From positions 36,551-100,550 of IMG/VR virus record IMGVR_UViG_3300042402_003388: a stretch of 64,000 bases of DNA. One strand, 5' to 3'. The position numbers and the translations under genes are program-made. The first letter of the stretch is position 1. Every line of letters begins with the position of its first letter. The notes under the pieces are model-generated. The model searched no databases. It saw nothing but the letters and a program-made list of their open reading frames with translations, and had not been told where the DNA came from. This document shows positions 13,985 through 20,415 of this stretch, one piece after another. The stretch comes from a virus.

Positions 13985-14015
13985 TTGGTGAATTGAAAAA
14001 TGTTTCATACCTTTG
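13985..14015 (+). promoter_or_regulatory. Promoter for the tRNA/structured-RNA block 14.0-15.4 kb
   Basis: TTG and TACCTTTG are separated by 20 bp, matching the Bacteroidota consensus. No ORF follows; the first products are structured RNAs and tRNAs. Confidence 0.75.
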
Positions 14016-14029
14016 TATTCACAAACAAC

Positions 14030-14066
14030 GGGGGGTAGGAGTTAGTAAGTCGGTGGCCTACCCCCC
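14030..14066 (+). other. Strong 10-bp hairpin at the 5' end of the RNA block
   Basis: GGGGGGTAGG and CCTACCCCCC form a perfect stem with a 17-nt loop. No T run follows, so it is not a terminator; it may protect or help process the transcript's 5' end. Confidence 0.7.
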
Positions 14067-14082
14067 CTGAGACAAGATAGAA

Positions 14083-14096
14083 AGTTCTTTGAATTA
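14083..14096 (+). promoter_or_regulatory. boxA-like element
   Basis: AGTTCTTTGAATTA matches the boxA-like motif at 8970 and 12656. It lies 68 bp after the -7 element, inside the transcript of the RNA block. Confidence 0.5.
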
Positions 14097-14102
14097 AAAT
14101 AC

Positions 14103-14237
14103 TGATAATGGTTTTCCCCACTCAACGGATGTCGACAATCCAGAATGGAATCGGAATTCAGCACCCCCTGCCGAGGCCTCGTAAAACTACGATTAAGCAG
14201 TTAAGATTGGAGCGAGATGGGTACTCCAACATTATCA
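14103..14237 (+). ncRNA. Unassigned structured RNA closed by an 8-bp stem
   Basis: TGATAATG (14103-14110) and CATTATCA (14230-14237) close the element. Inside are a TCGTA/TACGA hairpin, TCCA/TGGA and GGAG/CTCC stems. It lies just before tRNA-Phe. The only ORF spanning it also reads through the tRNA and is spurious. It resembles the T-arm-less element at 9456 in having an 8-bp acceptor-like closing stem. Confidence 0.45.
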
Positions 14238-14242
14238 TACTT

Positions 14243-14315
14243 GGAACGGTAGCTCAGTTGGTAGAGCACTTGCCTGAAGAGCAAGGTGTCGGCGGTTCGA
14301 TTCCGCCCCGTTCCA
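14243..14315 (+). tRNA. tRNA-Phe(GAA)
   Basis: The acceptor GGAACGG/CCGTTCC and stem CTTGC/GCAAG surround the loop CTGAAGA. The T arm is GGCGG-TTCGATT-CCGCC. Confidence 0.97.
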
Positions 14316-14464
14316 CGGAGTCCTGAAATAACAGGAAACCCCCACTCCCATATGGCAGCCAGTCCATTAACCTGGTGAAGTGGGGTAATAGTCGAGTGGG
14401 CGTAATGAGGGATGGTACCCGAGTCCCCAAGACCAATAGTCCCAGACACTTGTGGGTTCTATGG
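14316..14464 (+). other. 149-bp noncoding region with strong base-pairing potential
   Basis: CCCCACT/AGTGGGG (7 bp), CCTG/CAGG and CCAG/CTGG hairpins can form. No ORF was found that does not also cross tRNAs. It is probably part of a longer structured RNA in the 14.1-15.4 kb transcript. Confidence 0.45.
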
Positions 14465-14523
14465 AGTCGTAAGGTTGTCTAATCCGTCTTGAACGGTATT
14501 CGGTTCGAGTCCGACCTTGACTA
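14465..14523 (+). ncRNA. Mini tRNA-like RNA without a D arm
   Basis: AGTC-(GT)-AAGG pairs with CCTTGACT as an acceptor with a 2-nt bulge. A serine-like CCG..CGG anticodon arm containing CTTGAA and a T arm (TCGG-TTCGAGT-CCGA) follow, with no room for a D arm. The total is 59 nt. It may be a deletion remnant of a tRNA-Ser or a functional tRNA mimic. Confidence 0.45.
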
Positions 14524-14529
14524 CAAAAT

Positions 14530-14631
14530 AGTCAGGAGTCCATTGGTTGGAGTCACCTCCCCAAGGTTGAGTAACAGTAAGGCTGACTCTTTATGGCAAA
14601 GACGGAACAGGTTCGAATCCTGTCCTGACTA
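14530..14631 (+). ncRNA. tRNA-like RNA with replaced anticodon arm
   Basis: The acceptor AGTCAGG/CCTGACT (7 bp), D-like TCC/GGA arm and perfect T arm (ACAGG-TTCGAAT-CCTGT) are intact. In place of a normal anticodon arm there is an extended GAGTCA..TGACTC arm and a CTTT/AAAG hairpin, and no loop has U33 plus a plausible anticodon. At 102 nt it is longer than any normal tRNA without an intron. Confidence 0.5.
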
Positions 14632-14847
14632 CACGAGTCGAGTAGTATACGACTAGTTTGCTCCCGAATGATGAGAAGTGGTGTTACAACCATAGGGACC
14701 TGAGCCGATTACTTGAGTCTAAGTCGGTTGGTTAGTGTACCAGTAACAGGAGTAAGTTAACACACAAGTTCTAACCCCTCACGAAATTGGTGAGTTGCCG
14801 CTGAAATTCGGTATTGGGGACAGTCAAAAATGATTGAACGACTATAT
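14632..14847 (+). other. 216-bp noncoding region, probably structured
   Basis: GTCG/CGAC, CCGA/TCGG and CTCAC/GTGAG hairpins are visible. No supported ORF was found. It continues the pattern of structured RNA between tRNAs. Confidence 0.4.
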
Positions 14848-14922
14848 GGTGGTTATAGCTCAGTTGGTAGAGCACTTGATTGTGGTTCAAGGTGTCACGG
14901 GTTCGATTCCCGTTAATCACCC
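14848..14922 (+). tRNA. tRNA-His(GTG)
   Basis: The acceptor GGTGGTT/AATCACC, stem CTTGA/TCAAG around the loop TTGTGGT, and discriminator C are typical of His. An encoded G at -1 is absent. Confidence 0.94.
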
Positions 14923-14927
14923 AAAAA

Positions 14928-15015
14928 GGAGGAATGGCAGAGTGGTCGATTGCACTAGTCTTGAAAACTAGCGTACCGAAAGGTACCGTAGGTTCGAATC
15001 CTACTTCCTCCGCCA
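14928..15015 (+). tRNA. tRNA-Ser(TGA), with encoded CCA
   Basis: The acceptor GGAGGAA/TTCCTCC, stem CTAGT/ACTAG around the loop CTTGAAA, and a long variable arm (GTACCGAAAGGTAC) fit. GCCA follows the acceptor, so the CCA end is encoded, unlike in most tRNAs here. Confidence 0.96.
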
Positions 15016-15424
15016 AAGACCCCACGATTAACGGAAGTATCCGACCGTTACGGAGTGTGAACCTGACTTGAAGGCTTCAAGGCTATGGGGGAGGCAACAC
15101 AAACAAACAAGGATTCCCCATTATGGATTAAGGGGGTAAGGGGCTTTAATTAGTCGTAATACAATCCACAAGTTGTAAGAATACTGAACAATCTTACAAT
15201 ACACACTCAGCTTCCGAGTGAGACTCGCCACGTAACTTTGGGGGTAGGGTGAAGATGTTCTGAGGGTAACCCTGAAATATGGGTGAGAGTAGAAACCCAC
15301 CGTGGACGGTTACTATGGGCTAACGAATCTTAGTCATATCGGTGAGGGATACTAATGACGCCAGACTATATTAAAAACTAAAAGGTTCTCCTCAAAGGCG
15401 GAGGGACGATTCAGGACCTTTTTT
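15016..15424 (+). ncRNA. Large (~410 nt) unassigned structured RNA
   Basis: There is no credible ORF. Helices visible by eye include TAACGG/CCGTTA (15029-15050), CTTGA/TCAAG, TTGTAAGA/TCTTACAA (15173-15199, 8 bp), CACTC/GAGTG (15204-15220), AGGG/CCCT, TGGGT/ACCCA (15280-15299) and GTCAT/ATGAC. The RNA ends in an imperfect AAAAGGT..ACCTTTTTT terminator. It lacks the conserved cores of RNase P RNA and tmRNA. Large ornate RNAs such as GOLLD and ROOL are known from phages, often beside tRNAs, so it may be one of these or a new class. Confidence 0.6.
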
Positions 15425-15452
15425 AATCCTACACTTAAAAAATCTAAAATAT

Positions 15453-15656
15453 ATGACAGACAAATTACAAGAGTTGTTAGAAACATCTCAAATCGGTGAG
15501 CCCGAAATTGTTGACTTATTAAACTCAATGTACAAATTGGTTGAAACTAAATTATTTACACAGGATGAGTTCAATGTTGTGTTAGATAGGTTAGGAATCA
15601 AACAAGAAGGGAATTCCTTCATTTTTAATGAAGATATGGTTTATACCTTCAATTAA
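15453..15656 (+). CDS. Hypothetical 67-residue protein
   Basis: A small helical protein starting MTDKLQELLETSQIGEPEIV, with KLVETKLFTQDEFNVVLDRLG in the second half and FNEDMVYTFN at the end. The amphipathic helix pattern suggests a small helical bundle or oligomer. It follows the terminator of the large structured RNA and precedes two tRNAs. The family was not recognised. Confidence 0.75.
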   Translation: MTDKLQELLETSQIGEPEIVDLLNSMYKLVETKLFTQDEFNVVLDRLGIKQEGNSFIFNEDMVYTFN

Positions 15657-15662
15657 AAGTAT

Positions 15663-15734
15663 AGTCCCTTGGTGTAACGGATAGCACGAAACACTACGGA
15701 TGTTTTAGTGGGGGTTCGAATCCCTCAGGGACTA
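15663..15734 (+). tRNA. tRNA-Arg(ACG)
   Basis: The acceptor AGTCCCT/AGGGACT and stem AAACA/TGTTT surround the loop CTACGGA. A34 would need conversion to inosine by a host TadA to read CGU, CGC and CGA. Confidence 0.95.
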
Positions 15735-15739
15735 CTATT

Positions 15740-15825
15740 GGAAGATTACCCAAGTTGGTGAAGGGGCTTGTTTGCTAAACAAGTAGGACTGTAAGGTCGC
15801 GAGGGTTCGAGCCCCTCATCTTCCG
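15740..15825 (+). tRNA. tRNA-Ser(GCT)
   Basis: The acceptor GGAAGAT/ATCTTCC, stem CTTGT/ACAAG around the loop TTGCTAA, and a long variable arm fit. It is the last tRNA of the array. Confidence 0.96.
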
Positions 15826-15829
15826 CACA

Positions 15830-16372
15830 TTATCTTAATTGATTATATACCGATAACGACTTATTAATGAATACCTTTCTGTCTGATTTTTGATAACAGT
15901 CGGATGCGAAATATCCATCAGCGTCATACCTATCAATATGGAATCTTGTATCACCAATAGTTTCAATAGACACTATAAAGTTATGACTATCGATATACCC
16001 AACCCTAATAATGTTACCAATCAATCTATTAGAGTTATCTTTATTTGATTGACCAAAACTTATAAAATCAGCGTCAATATCTTTAATATTATCCCATAGT
16101 TCAGGATGTAGTAATGTGTCGTCATCATTTGAGTATACATAACCATCCTTAATCATATCAATAGCGTAATTTCGTTGTGCGTGGCCTGCGGTACTTCTCG
16201 GATTTCTATGTAAATACGTCTCACAATTATCAGGAATTAACTTTTTGTCGGGTAGTTCGTCAAAATCAAAAACAACTATCCATCGATAATTTTCTTTTGG
16301 GATGTTTATACTTTCAGAGATTAAATGTAAATTCTCAGGTCTACTACAAGGTGTTATGATATTTAATTTCAT
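15830..16372 (-). CDS. Glycosyltransferase-like protein (GT-A fold)
   Basis: A short GT-A-type protein of 180 residues. The N-terminus LNIITPCSRPENLHLISESI is the donor-binding start, WIVVFDFDELPD follows, and GYVYSNDDDTLLHPELW carries a DDD metal-binding site. The C-terminus covers the acceptor-side strands, so it is near the minimal size for a catalytic domain. It starts 4 bp inside the end of the upstream methyltransferase gene (ATGA-type coupling). The set of methyltransferases and glycosyltransferase in one unit suggests modification of a glycan or virion component. Confidence 0.8.
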   Translation of the reverse strand: MKLNIITPCSRPENLHLISESINIPKENYRWIVVFDFDELPDKKLIPDNCETYLHRNPRSTAGHAQRNYAIDMIKDGYVYSNDDDTLLHPELWDNIKDIDADFISFGQSNKDNSNRLIGNIIRVGYIDSHNFIVSIETIGDTRFHIDRYDADGYFASDCYQKSDRKVFINKSLSVYNQLR

Positions 16373-16956
16373 TTTAACTTATCTAATTTTTTAATCCAAC
16401 TTGTGTCTTGGAATATTTTATCAGGTTCACCTAATTTTTCGTGGATTGCATTTACAACTCCTTGCCATACTGAATGATAATCGTGTCCACAAATAAAACC
16501 TGATTTATTAATTATAGGTTGGTAATTTTCAATATCAGTTTTAACTTGGTCGTACGTATGTAAACCATCAATGTAAACTAAATCTACCTTTAGGTCTTTT
16601 AATTCTTTAATAGCTTCGTCTGAAATTTTACGGATATGAGTAACATTATTATATTTCGACATTCTTGAGTTAAACGTATCATATACTTTAGTTAAATCCA
16701 TATATTGACAGGTCACATCATTTTTGTCGTAATCGTTGAAGAACGGGTCAATTGCAATTACTTTTTTAAACTTATTTGCGAATAATTCTGTAGATTCACC
16801 AGCGTATGAACCGATTTCAATCATCACCATTTCTTTAGTGTCTGAAAACGTGTTAACATATTCGATTAAATCTTCTAATCCTTGACGATATTTCTCGTCT
16901 CTCATTACATATAATTTATCTTTGTGTAAATTTTTTTTGTCTAAATTTTCTACCAT
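16369..16956 (-). CDS. Class I methyltransferase (Methyltransf_24-like)
   Basis: A 195-residue SAM-dependent methyltransferase. The glycine loop VMIEIGSYAGESTELFA is followed by the acidic KKVIAIDPF. The later strands have VDLVYIDGLHTYDQVKTDI and GFICGHDYHS, typical of sugar or rhamnose-linked methyltransferases. The IDG(L)H and GHDY motifs carry likely metal or catalytic residues. It overlaps the preceding methyltransferase by 7 bp and is coupled to the following glycosyltransferase. Substrate unknown; O-methylation of a surface glycan is a plausible inference. Confidence 0.88.
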   Translation of the reverse strand: MVENLDKKNLHKDKLYVMRDEKYRQGLEDLIEYVNTFSDTKEMVMIEIGSYAGESTELFANKFKKVIAIDPFFNDYDKNDVTCQYMDLTKVYDTFNSRMSKYNNVTHIRKISDEAIKELKDLKVDLVYIDGLHTYDQVKTDIENYQPIINKSGFICGHDYHSVWQGVVNAIHEKLGEPDKIFQDTSWIKKLDKLK

Positions 16957-17573
16957 TTTTTTTGATTTAATAAGTTAGTATGTGGGTGAACAGACCCATT
17001 AGTGTAGTTATGGAAATCATTAATAATTCTATCAGGGTGTGATTCTAAAAATTTAGAATTCTTTAAGAATATCCCCACATAATCTGACCAAATGTCCGAT
17101 TCCTTATTACTGGTATATTGTTCCAATAGTGTTGAGTCGTGACCATTTCGGTTACCCCATTTAATTAACGACTGACCACTATCAGGAAAAAATCTCCAAC
17201 TGTCAATTGGGTATTGGTGGAAGTCCCCATTAGACGGTGCGTTTAAATAAAAAACTCCTGAAGGTTTTAGTACTCTCATAATCTCCAAATACGATAACCA
17301 AAAGAAATCAATGTGTTCAAAACAAGATGAACTAATAACAAAATCAAACGTATTATCTTCAAAGGGTAATACATATGGGTCTGTCAATACTACATCGACT
17401 CCTGGACCCTCAGACAGGTCAACACCGACATACTTAGAGTTTTGAGGGTTTAAAGAACGAATGTTGAACCCTCCAATATATGAACCAATTTCTAAAATTG
17501 TCATCTCTTCTTTGTTTGGGTAAACATATTTGTTGAAAAATCTATAAGCGTTTTGTTCTGCGGTTTTGTGCAT
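16950..17573 (-). CDS. Class I methyltransferase (Methyltransf_11-like)
   Basis: A 207-residue protein. The SAM-binding loop is MTILEIGSYIGGFNI, followed by KYVGVDLSEG, the LPFEDNTFDFVISSSCFEHI motif and MRVLKPSGVFYLNAPS, a complete Methyltransf_11-type signature. Such enzymes methylate sugars, lipids or small molecules; the acceptor cannot be read here. It is the first gene of a three-gene minus-strand unit with a second methyltransferase and a glycosyltransferase, and no clear promoter was found upstream in the 107-bp gap. Confidence 0.9.
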   Translation of the reverse strand: MHKTAEQNAYRFFNKYVYPNKEEMTILEIGSYIGGFNIRSLNPQNSKYVGVDLSEGPGVDVVLTDPYVLPFEDNTFDFVISSSCFEHIDFFWLSYLEIMRVLKPSGVFYLNAPSNGDFHQYPIDSWRFFPDSGQSLIKWGNRNGHDSTLLEQYTSNKESDIWSDYVGIFLKNSKFLESHPDRIINDFHNYTNGSVHPHTNLLNQKKW

Positions 17574-17646
17574 AATATTTTTTTAAATAAATGTAATATC
17601 TTTGGATAATATATCAATAGTCATTCATTTTTGAGTAATCAATTTT

Positions 17647-17676
17647 TTGTCAGTCTAAATTTTTTTTGTATCTTTG
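17647..17676 (+). promoter_or_regulatory. Promoter giving a near-leaderless transcript
   Basis: TTG and TATCTTTG are separated by 19 bp. The -7 element ends 4 bp before the ATG at 17681, so a longer ORF start at 17666 lies inside the promoter and is unlikely. Confidence 0.8.
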
Positions 17677-17680
17677 TCTT

Positions 17681-18181
17681 ATGAAAAATCAACTACCATA
17701 CTGTAAGACATCTGATGCGATTAAAGGTTATGATAATTCTTCTATCGCAAAATCTGAAACTAATGATTGTGTTGTGAGAGCGATAGCTTCGGCTTTTGAC
17801 ATTGAGTATGATAAAGCTCACAAATTTGTCGCCGATAAATTTGGACGTAAACCAAGACAAGGAACTTTTGGGTTTATCCTTGGAATGAATAAATTTGCTA
17901 AAGACCGTACTCGTATTGGTCGTAAATGTTGTAAAGAGATGGGTAGACCTGTTGAACACTCATCTTTCAGCACCCTTGAGTATACCGTTACCGTAAAAGG
18001 TGAGAAAGTTAATCGTCAAATGACTGTAGGTACCTTCATTAAAAAATACCCAAAAGGAACTTATGTTTTGTGTGTTAGTAGACACGCGTTTACAATTAAA
18101 GACGGTGTTGTAATCGGTAATACAGATGACGCCACTAAAAAAAGAAAAATTGTAAACTTCGCTTGGAAAGTCGGTAGTTAA
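17681..18181 (+). CDS. Papain-like cysteine peptidase-fold protein
   Basis: The start is set at ATG 17681 because the TTG at 17666 lies in the -7 box. In 166 residues, ETNDCVVRAIASAF holds a candidate nucleophile Cys, CVSRHAFTIKDGVVIGN carries the His, and the following GNTDD supplies a candidate acidic residue. This Cys-His-Asn/Asp layout is that of papain-like or C39-like folds found as small proteins in phages and bacteria. The cleavage target is unknown. It heads the 17.7-20.4 kb early-type cluster. Confidence 0.72.
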   Translation: MKNQLPYCKTSDAIKGYDNSSIAKSETNDCVVRAIASAFDIEYDKAHKFVADKFGRKPRQGTFGFILGMNKFAKDRTRIGRKCCKEMGRPVEHSSFSTLEYTVTVKGEKVNRQMTVGTFIKKYPKGTYVLCVSRHAFTIKDGVVIGNTDDATKKRKIVNFAWKVGS

Positions 18182-18193
18182 TCCCTATATTTG
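18163..18193 (+). promoter_or_regulatory. Promoter, Bacteroidota type
   Basis: TTG and TATATTTG are spaced by 20 bp, overlapping the end of the previous gene. The -7 element ends 34 bp before the preferred start at 18228 and 1 bp before an in-frame ATG at 18195. Confidence 0.75.
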
Positions 18194-18227
18194 TATGATG
18201 AAGAGAATTAGTAAAAAAAATTATAGT

Positions 18228-18638
18228 ATGAAACAAAGAATATATTTGGACGATGTAAGAACTCCTGTTGAGAAAGACCAATGGGTTGTGGTTCGTTCTT
18301 ACGATGAATTTGTGGAAAAAGTAACTGAGATTGGTTTAGACAATATTGGGTTAATTTCTTTGGACCACGATTTAGGTGACACCGCAATGGCCGAGTGGCA
18401 TAAAAACGTTTACCACAATTACGAATTGAATTACGACAACATCACCGAAAAGACTGGAATGGATTGTACTAAATGGTTAGTTGAACAGTGGATGAACGGA
18501 CAACCTGTAGTTGATGTTGTTATTCACTCAGCAAATGCTATCGGTAGTGCGAATATGATGGGGTACATCAACAACTACCGACACATTAATCGTTTACCTC
18601 AAAATTGTATCAGAGTACAAATCGAACACACAGTATAA
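18228..18638 (+). CDS. Cyclic-phosphate-processing receiver-like protein (cREC)
   Basis: The ATG at 18228 is preferred because the family motif starts at once: MKQRIYLDDVRTP. Other signatures are VVRSYDEFVEKV, GLISLDHDLGD and VVDVVIHSANAIGSANMMGYI. These match the receiver-domain family predicted to process cyclic phosphates on RNA ends, in which LDD and LDHDLG carry acidic residues. Families of this type were predicted computationally in RNA-repair gene neighbourhoods, so an RNA-end healing role is inferred. An Rnl1-type RNA ligase lies 1.8 kb downstream. It is 136 residues long and 2 bp from the next gene. Confidence 0.8.
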   Translation: MKQRIYLDDVRTPVEKDQWVVVRSYDEFVEKVTEIGLDNIGLISLDHDLGDTAMAEWHKNVYHNYELNYDNITEKTGMDCTKWLVEQWMNGQPVVDVVIHSANAIGSANMMGYINNYRHINRLPQNCIRVQIEHTV

Positions 18639-18639
18639 T

Positions 18640-18873
18640 ATGGAAAAATTAAAGTATAAAATAAATGCGTTTCTTGAAGTACTTTGGATGATATTACTTC
18701 CGTTAGTAATCGCTAACGGAATATTTTATCTCCTTGGTAGTTTTATTGCTTGGGACTTTAACCCATTTAATTGGTGGGCGTTTACAAGTACTTTTGGTAG
18801 AGTTTTAATGGTAATTGTTGAGGTTGCCATATTAGTTAACATTCCTACTTGGTGGGAGCAATTCGATAAATAA
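18640..18873 (+). CDS. Small membrane protein (77 residues)
   Basis: Two hydrophobic segments are visible: LWMILLPLVIANGIFYLLG and, after a Trp/Asn/Pro-rich loop (WDFNPFNWWAFTS), VLMVIVEVAILVNI. It is therefore predicted to span the inner membrane twice. It sits tightly between the cREC-like gene and the next gene, overlapping the latter by one base (TAATG), so it is in the same operon. The family was not recognised, and its presence in an RNA-related cluster is unexplained. Confidence 0.75.
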   Translation: MEKLKYKINAFLEVLWMILLPLVIANGIFYLLGSFIAWDFNPFNWWAFTSTFGRVLMVIVEVAILVNIPTWWEQFDK

Positions 18874-19370
18874 TGAATATTTTTATTCTTGATTATGACG
18901 TTAAAAAATGTGCACAATATCACGTAGATAAGCACGTTGTTAAAATGATATTAGAGACCGCTCAGTTATTGTGTGGAGTTCATCACTTAACCCCCCAAGT
19001 CACCACCCAAGTCCCATACAAGTTGTCTCATAAGAATCACCCTTGTTCAATTTGGACAAGAGAGTCATTATCAAATTACTTGTACTTGTGTGAGTTGGGT
19101 TTGGAGTTATGTAAGGAATATACTTACCGATATGGAAAAAGACATAAATCTCAGGATGTAATTGAGTGGTGTTTGATTAACAAACCAAACATTCCTGATA
19201 TCGGATTTACAGAACCTGCTATGGCGATGCCTGACGAATATAAAGTCAAATCTGTGGTTGAATCCTATAGAAATTATTATATGGGTGCGAAATCAGGATT
19301 TGCGGTTTGGAAAAATAGAGAAAAACCTGAATGGTTTAAAGAAAAAGTATTAGATTTACAATATGATTAA
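18873..19370 (+). CDS. Conserved phage protein, often annotated pyrimidine dimer glycosylase-like
   Basis: The 165 residues start MNIFILDYDVKKCAQYHVDKHVVKMILETAQ and include SHKNHPCSIW, CKEYTYRYGK and YRNYYMGAKSGFAVWKNREKPEWF. I recognise this as a common phage family that many genomes label as a pyrimidine dimer DNA glycosylase, but it lacks the obvious N-terminal catalytic Thr of T4 endonuclease V, so that label is uncertain. The conserved His, Cys and Lys residues near the start (CAQYHVDKHVVK) suggest a metal- or nucleic-acid-binding site. It overlaps the metallophosphoesterase gene by 8 bp. Confidence 0.7.
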   Translation: MNIFILDYDVKKCAQYHVDKHVVKMILETAQLLCGVHHLTPQVTTQVPYKLSHKNHPCSIWTRESLSNYLYLCELGLELCKEYTYRYGKRHKSQDVIEWCLINKPNIPDIGFTEPAMAMPDEYKVKSVVESYRNYYMGAKSGFAVWKNREKPEWFKEKVLDLQYD

Positions 19371-20022
19371 GATAGATAACAATTTTAAAGGTAATGTGTG
19401 GATTTTTTCGGACCCACATTACAATCACAAAAATATATGTCGTGGTACGACAAACTGGCGTATGCCAGACGGTTCAATCCCAATCTCGCAAACTCGTGAT
19501 TTTGAATCATTGGACAAAATGAACGCGTCAATCGTTAACAACATTAACGAAAATGTAATGCAAGACGATATCTTGATTTGTCTTGGAGATTGGAGTTTTG
19601 GTGGATTTGAATCTATCAAAGAATTTTGGGACCGAATCGTTTGTAAAAACATTCACCTTATTCTTGGCAACCACGACCACCATATTGAAAACAACCGACA
19701 AGGATGCCAGGGTTATTTCTTGAGTGTTAGTCACTATAACACTTTGAAAATTGCCGAACACACATTTCGTTTGATGCACTACCCAATTAGTTCTTGGGAC
19801 GGTTTAAATAAAGGGGTTATGCACCTTCACGGGCACTGTCACTTACCGACTAGTTTGAGATTTGGTAAAGGACAACGTATGGATGTGGGGATGGACGGAC
19901 ACCCTGAGTTCCGACCTTACAATATTATGAGAGAAGTAGTTCCATTATTACGTCACAGAGATAAAGTGTCTGAAATGGATAACGACCATCACACAGATGA
20001 ACTAAAGGGGGTTGTAGGATAA
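19363..20022 (+). CDS. Calcineurin-like metallophosphoesterase
   Basis: All motifs of the family are present in 219 residues: FSDPHYNHKN (motif I, D and H), LICLGDWSFGG (II), LILGNHDHH (III), MHYPISSW and HLHGHCHLP. The enzyme binds two metal ions and hydrolyses phosphomonoesters or diesters; relatives act on 2',3'-cyclic phosphates, nucleotides or RNA ends. Being next to cREC-like and RNA ligase genes suggests an RNA-end healing phosphatase, though this is inference. It overlaps the neighbouring genes by 8 bp and 1 bp (TAATG), so expression is coupled. Confidence 0.9.
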   Translation: MIKIDNNFKGNVWIFSDPHYNHKNICRGTTNWRMPDGSIPISQTRDFESLDKMNASIVNNINENVMQDDILICLGDWSFGGFESIKEFWDRIVCKNIHLILGNHDHHIENNRQGCQGYFLSVSHYNTLKIAEHTFRLMHYPISSWDGLNKGVMHLHGHCHLPTSLRFGKGQRMDVGMDGHPEFRPYNIMREVVPLLRHRDKVSEMDNDHHTDELKGVVG

Positions 20023-20240
20023 TGGCTTGTAAAGAATGTCCTTGGGTTGTGAGGAATAAACATAATGATATGATTGTGGGGGTCTCCAAAAGATTGGACA
20101 AACCCCACAACTGTCATATGAAAAATGGTGGAAAAGAACTTTGGAATATAAACGAAAAAACTAAATGTGATGGGAGGAAAGAATACGAGAAAGACCGTGA
20201 TTCACGAGGAACTCAACGAGAAACAACAGAAAATGTATGA
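20022..20240 (+). CDS. Cys/His-rich small protein (DUF6283-like)
   Basis: The 72-residue protein starts MACKECPWVVRNKHND, and HNCHMKNGGKELWN follows, matching a short Cys/His metal-binding family (CxxCPW ... HxCH) found in phages and actinobacteria. The residues CKEC and HNCH probably bind one zinc ion. The C-terminus is highly charged. It is coupled by TAATG to the metallophosphoesterase and overlaps the next frame by up to 74 bp. Function unknown. Confidence 0.75.
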   Translation: MACKECPWVVRNKHNDMIVGVSKRLDKPHNCHMKNGGKELWNINEKTKCDGRKEYEKDRDSRGTQRETTENV

Positions 20241-20388
20241 TGAGTGGTTATCACACATTAAAGCGATTTATGGTGAATATGGACATTTCACTTGGAAAAT
20301 AAGTCCAACAGGTATTGGTAGTGGTATTGTGGTTTATAGTCACCATACCAGAACAGAATTGGATTTAACCGACGTTGATAGTTGGTAA
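20167..20388 (+). CDS. Hypothetical 73-residue protein
   Basis: The start is ambiguous: 20167 gives a large overlap with the previous gene, and the ATG at 20233 would start MYDEWLSHIKAIYGEYGHF with 8 bp overlap. The segment KQQKMYDEWL upstream of that ATG looks coding, which favours the longer form. The rest is HFTWKISPTGIGSGIVVYSHHTRTELDL, a beta-rich pattern. The family was not recognised. It is the last gene before the RNA ligase promoter. Confidence 0.7.
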   Translation: MMGGKNTRKTVIHEELNEKQQKMYDEWLSHIKAIYGEYGHFTWKISPTGIGSGIVVYSHHTRTELDLTDVDSW

Positions 20389-20411
20389 TTAAAAAAAAAG
20401 TATTACCTTTG
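20382..20411 (+). promoter_or_regulatory. Promoter for RNA ligase gene, near-leaderless
   Basis: TTG and TACCTTTG are separated by 19 bp; the -7 element ends 4 bp before the ATG at 20416. Confidence 0.78.
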
Positions 20412-20415
20412 TAGA

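Noticed and set aside
14833-15380. Group I intron (TTGAACGACTATAT and a later GACTATA segment)
   Set aside because: The P7 partner strand (AAGATATAGTC type) and a split exon are absent; the intact tRNA-His and tRNA-Ser genes lie in between.
15016-15424. RNase P RNA
   Set aside because: The conserved GAGGAAAGTCC-type and ACAGAA-type core segments are not visible.
18195-18227. Upstream start (MMKRISKKNYS) for the cREC-like gene
   Set aside because: It would place the start 1 bp after the -7 box; the family begins at the later ATG, so the longer form is less likely, though not excluded.
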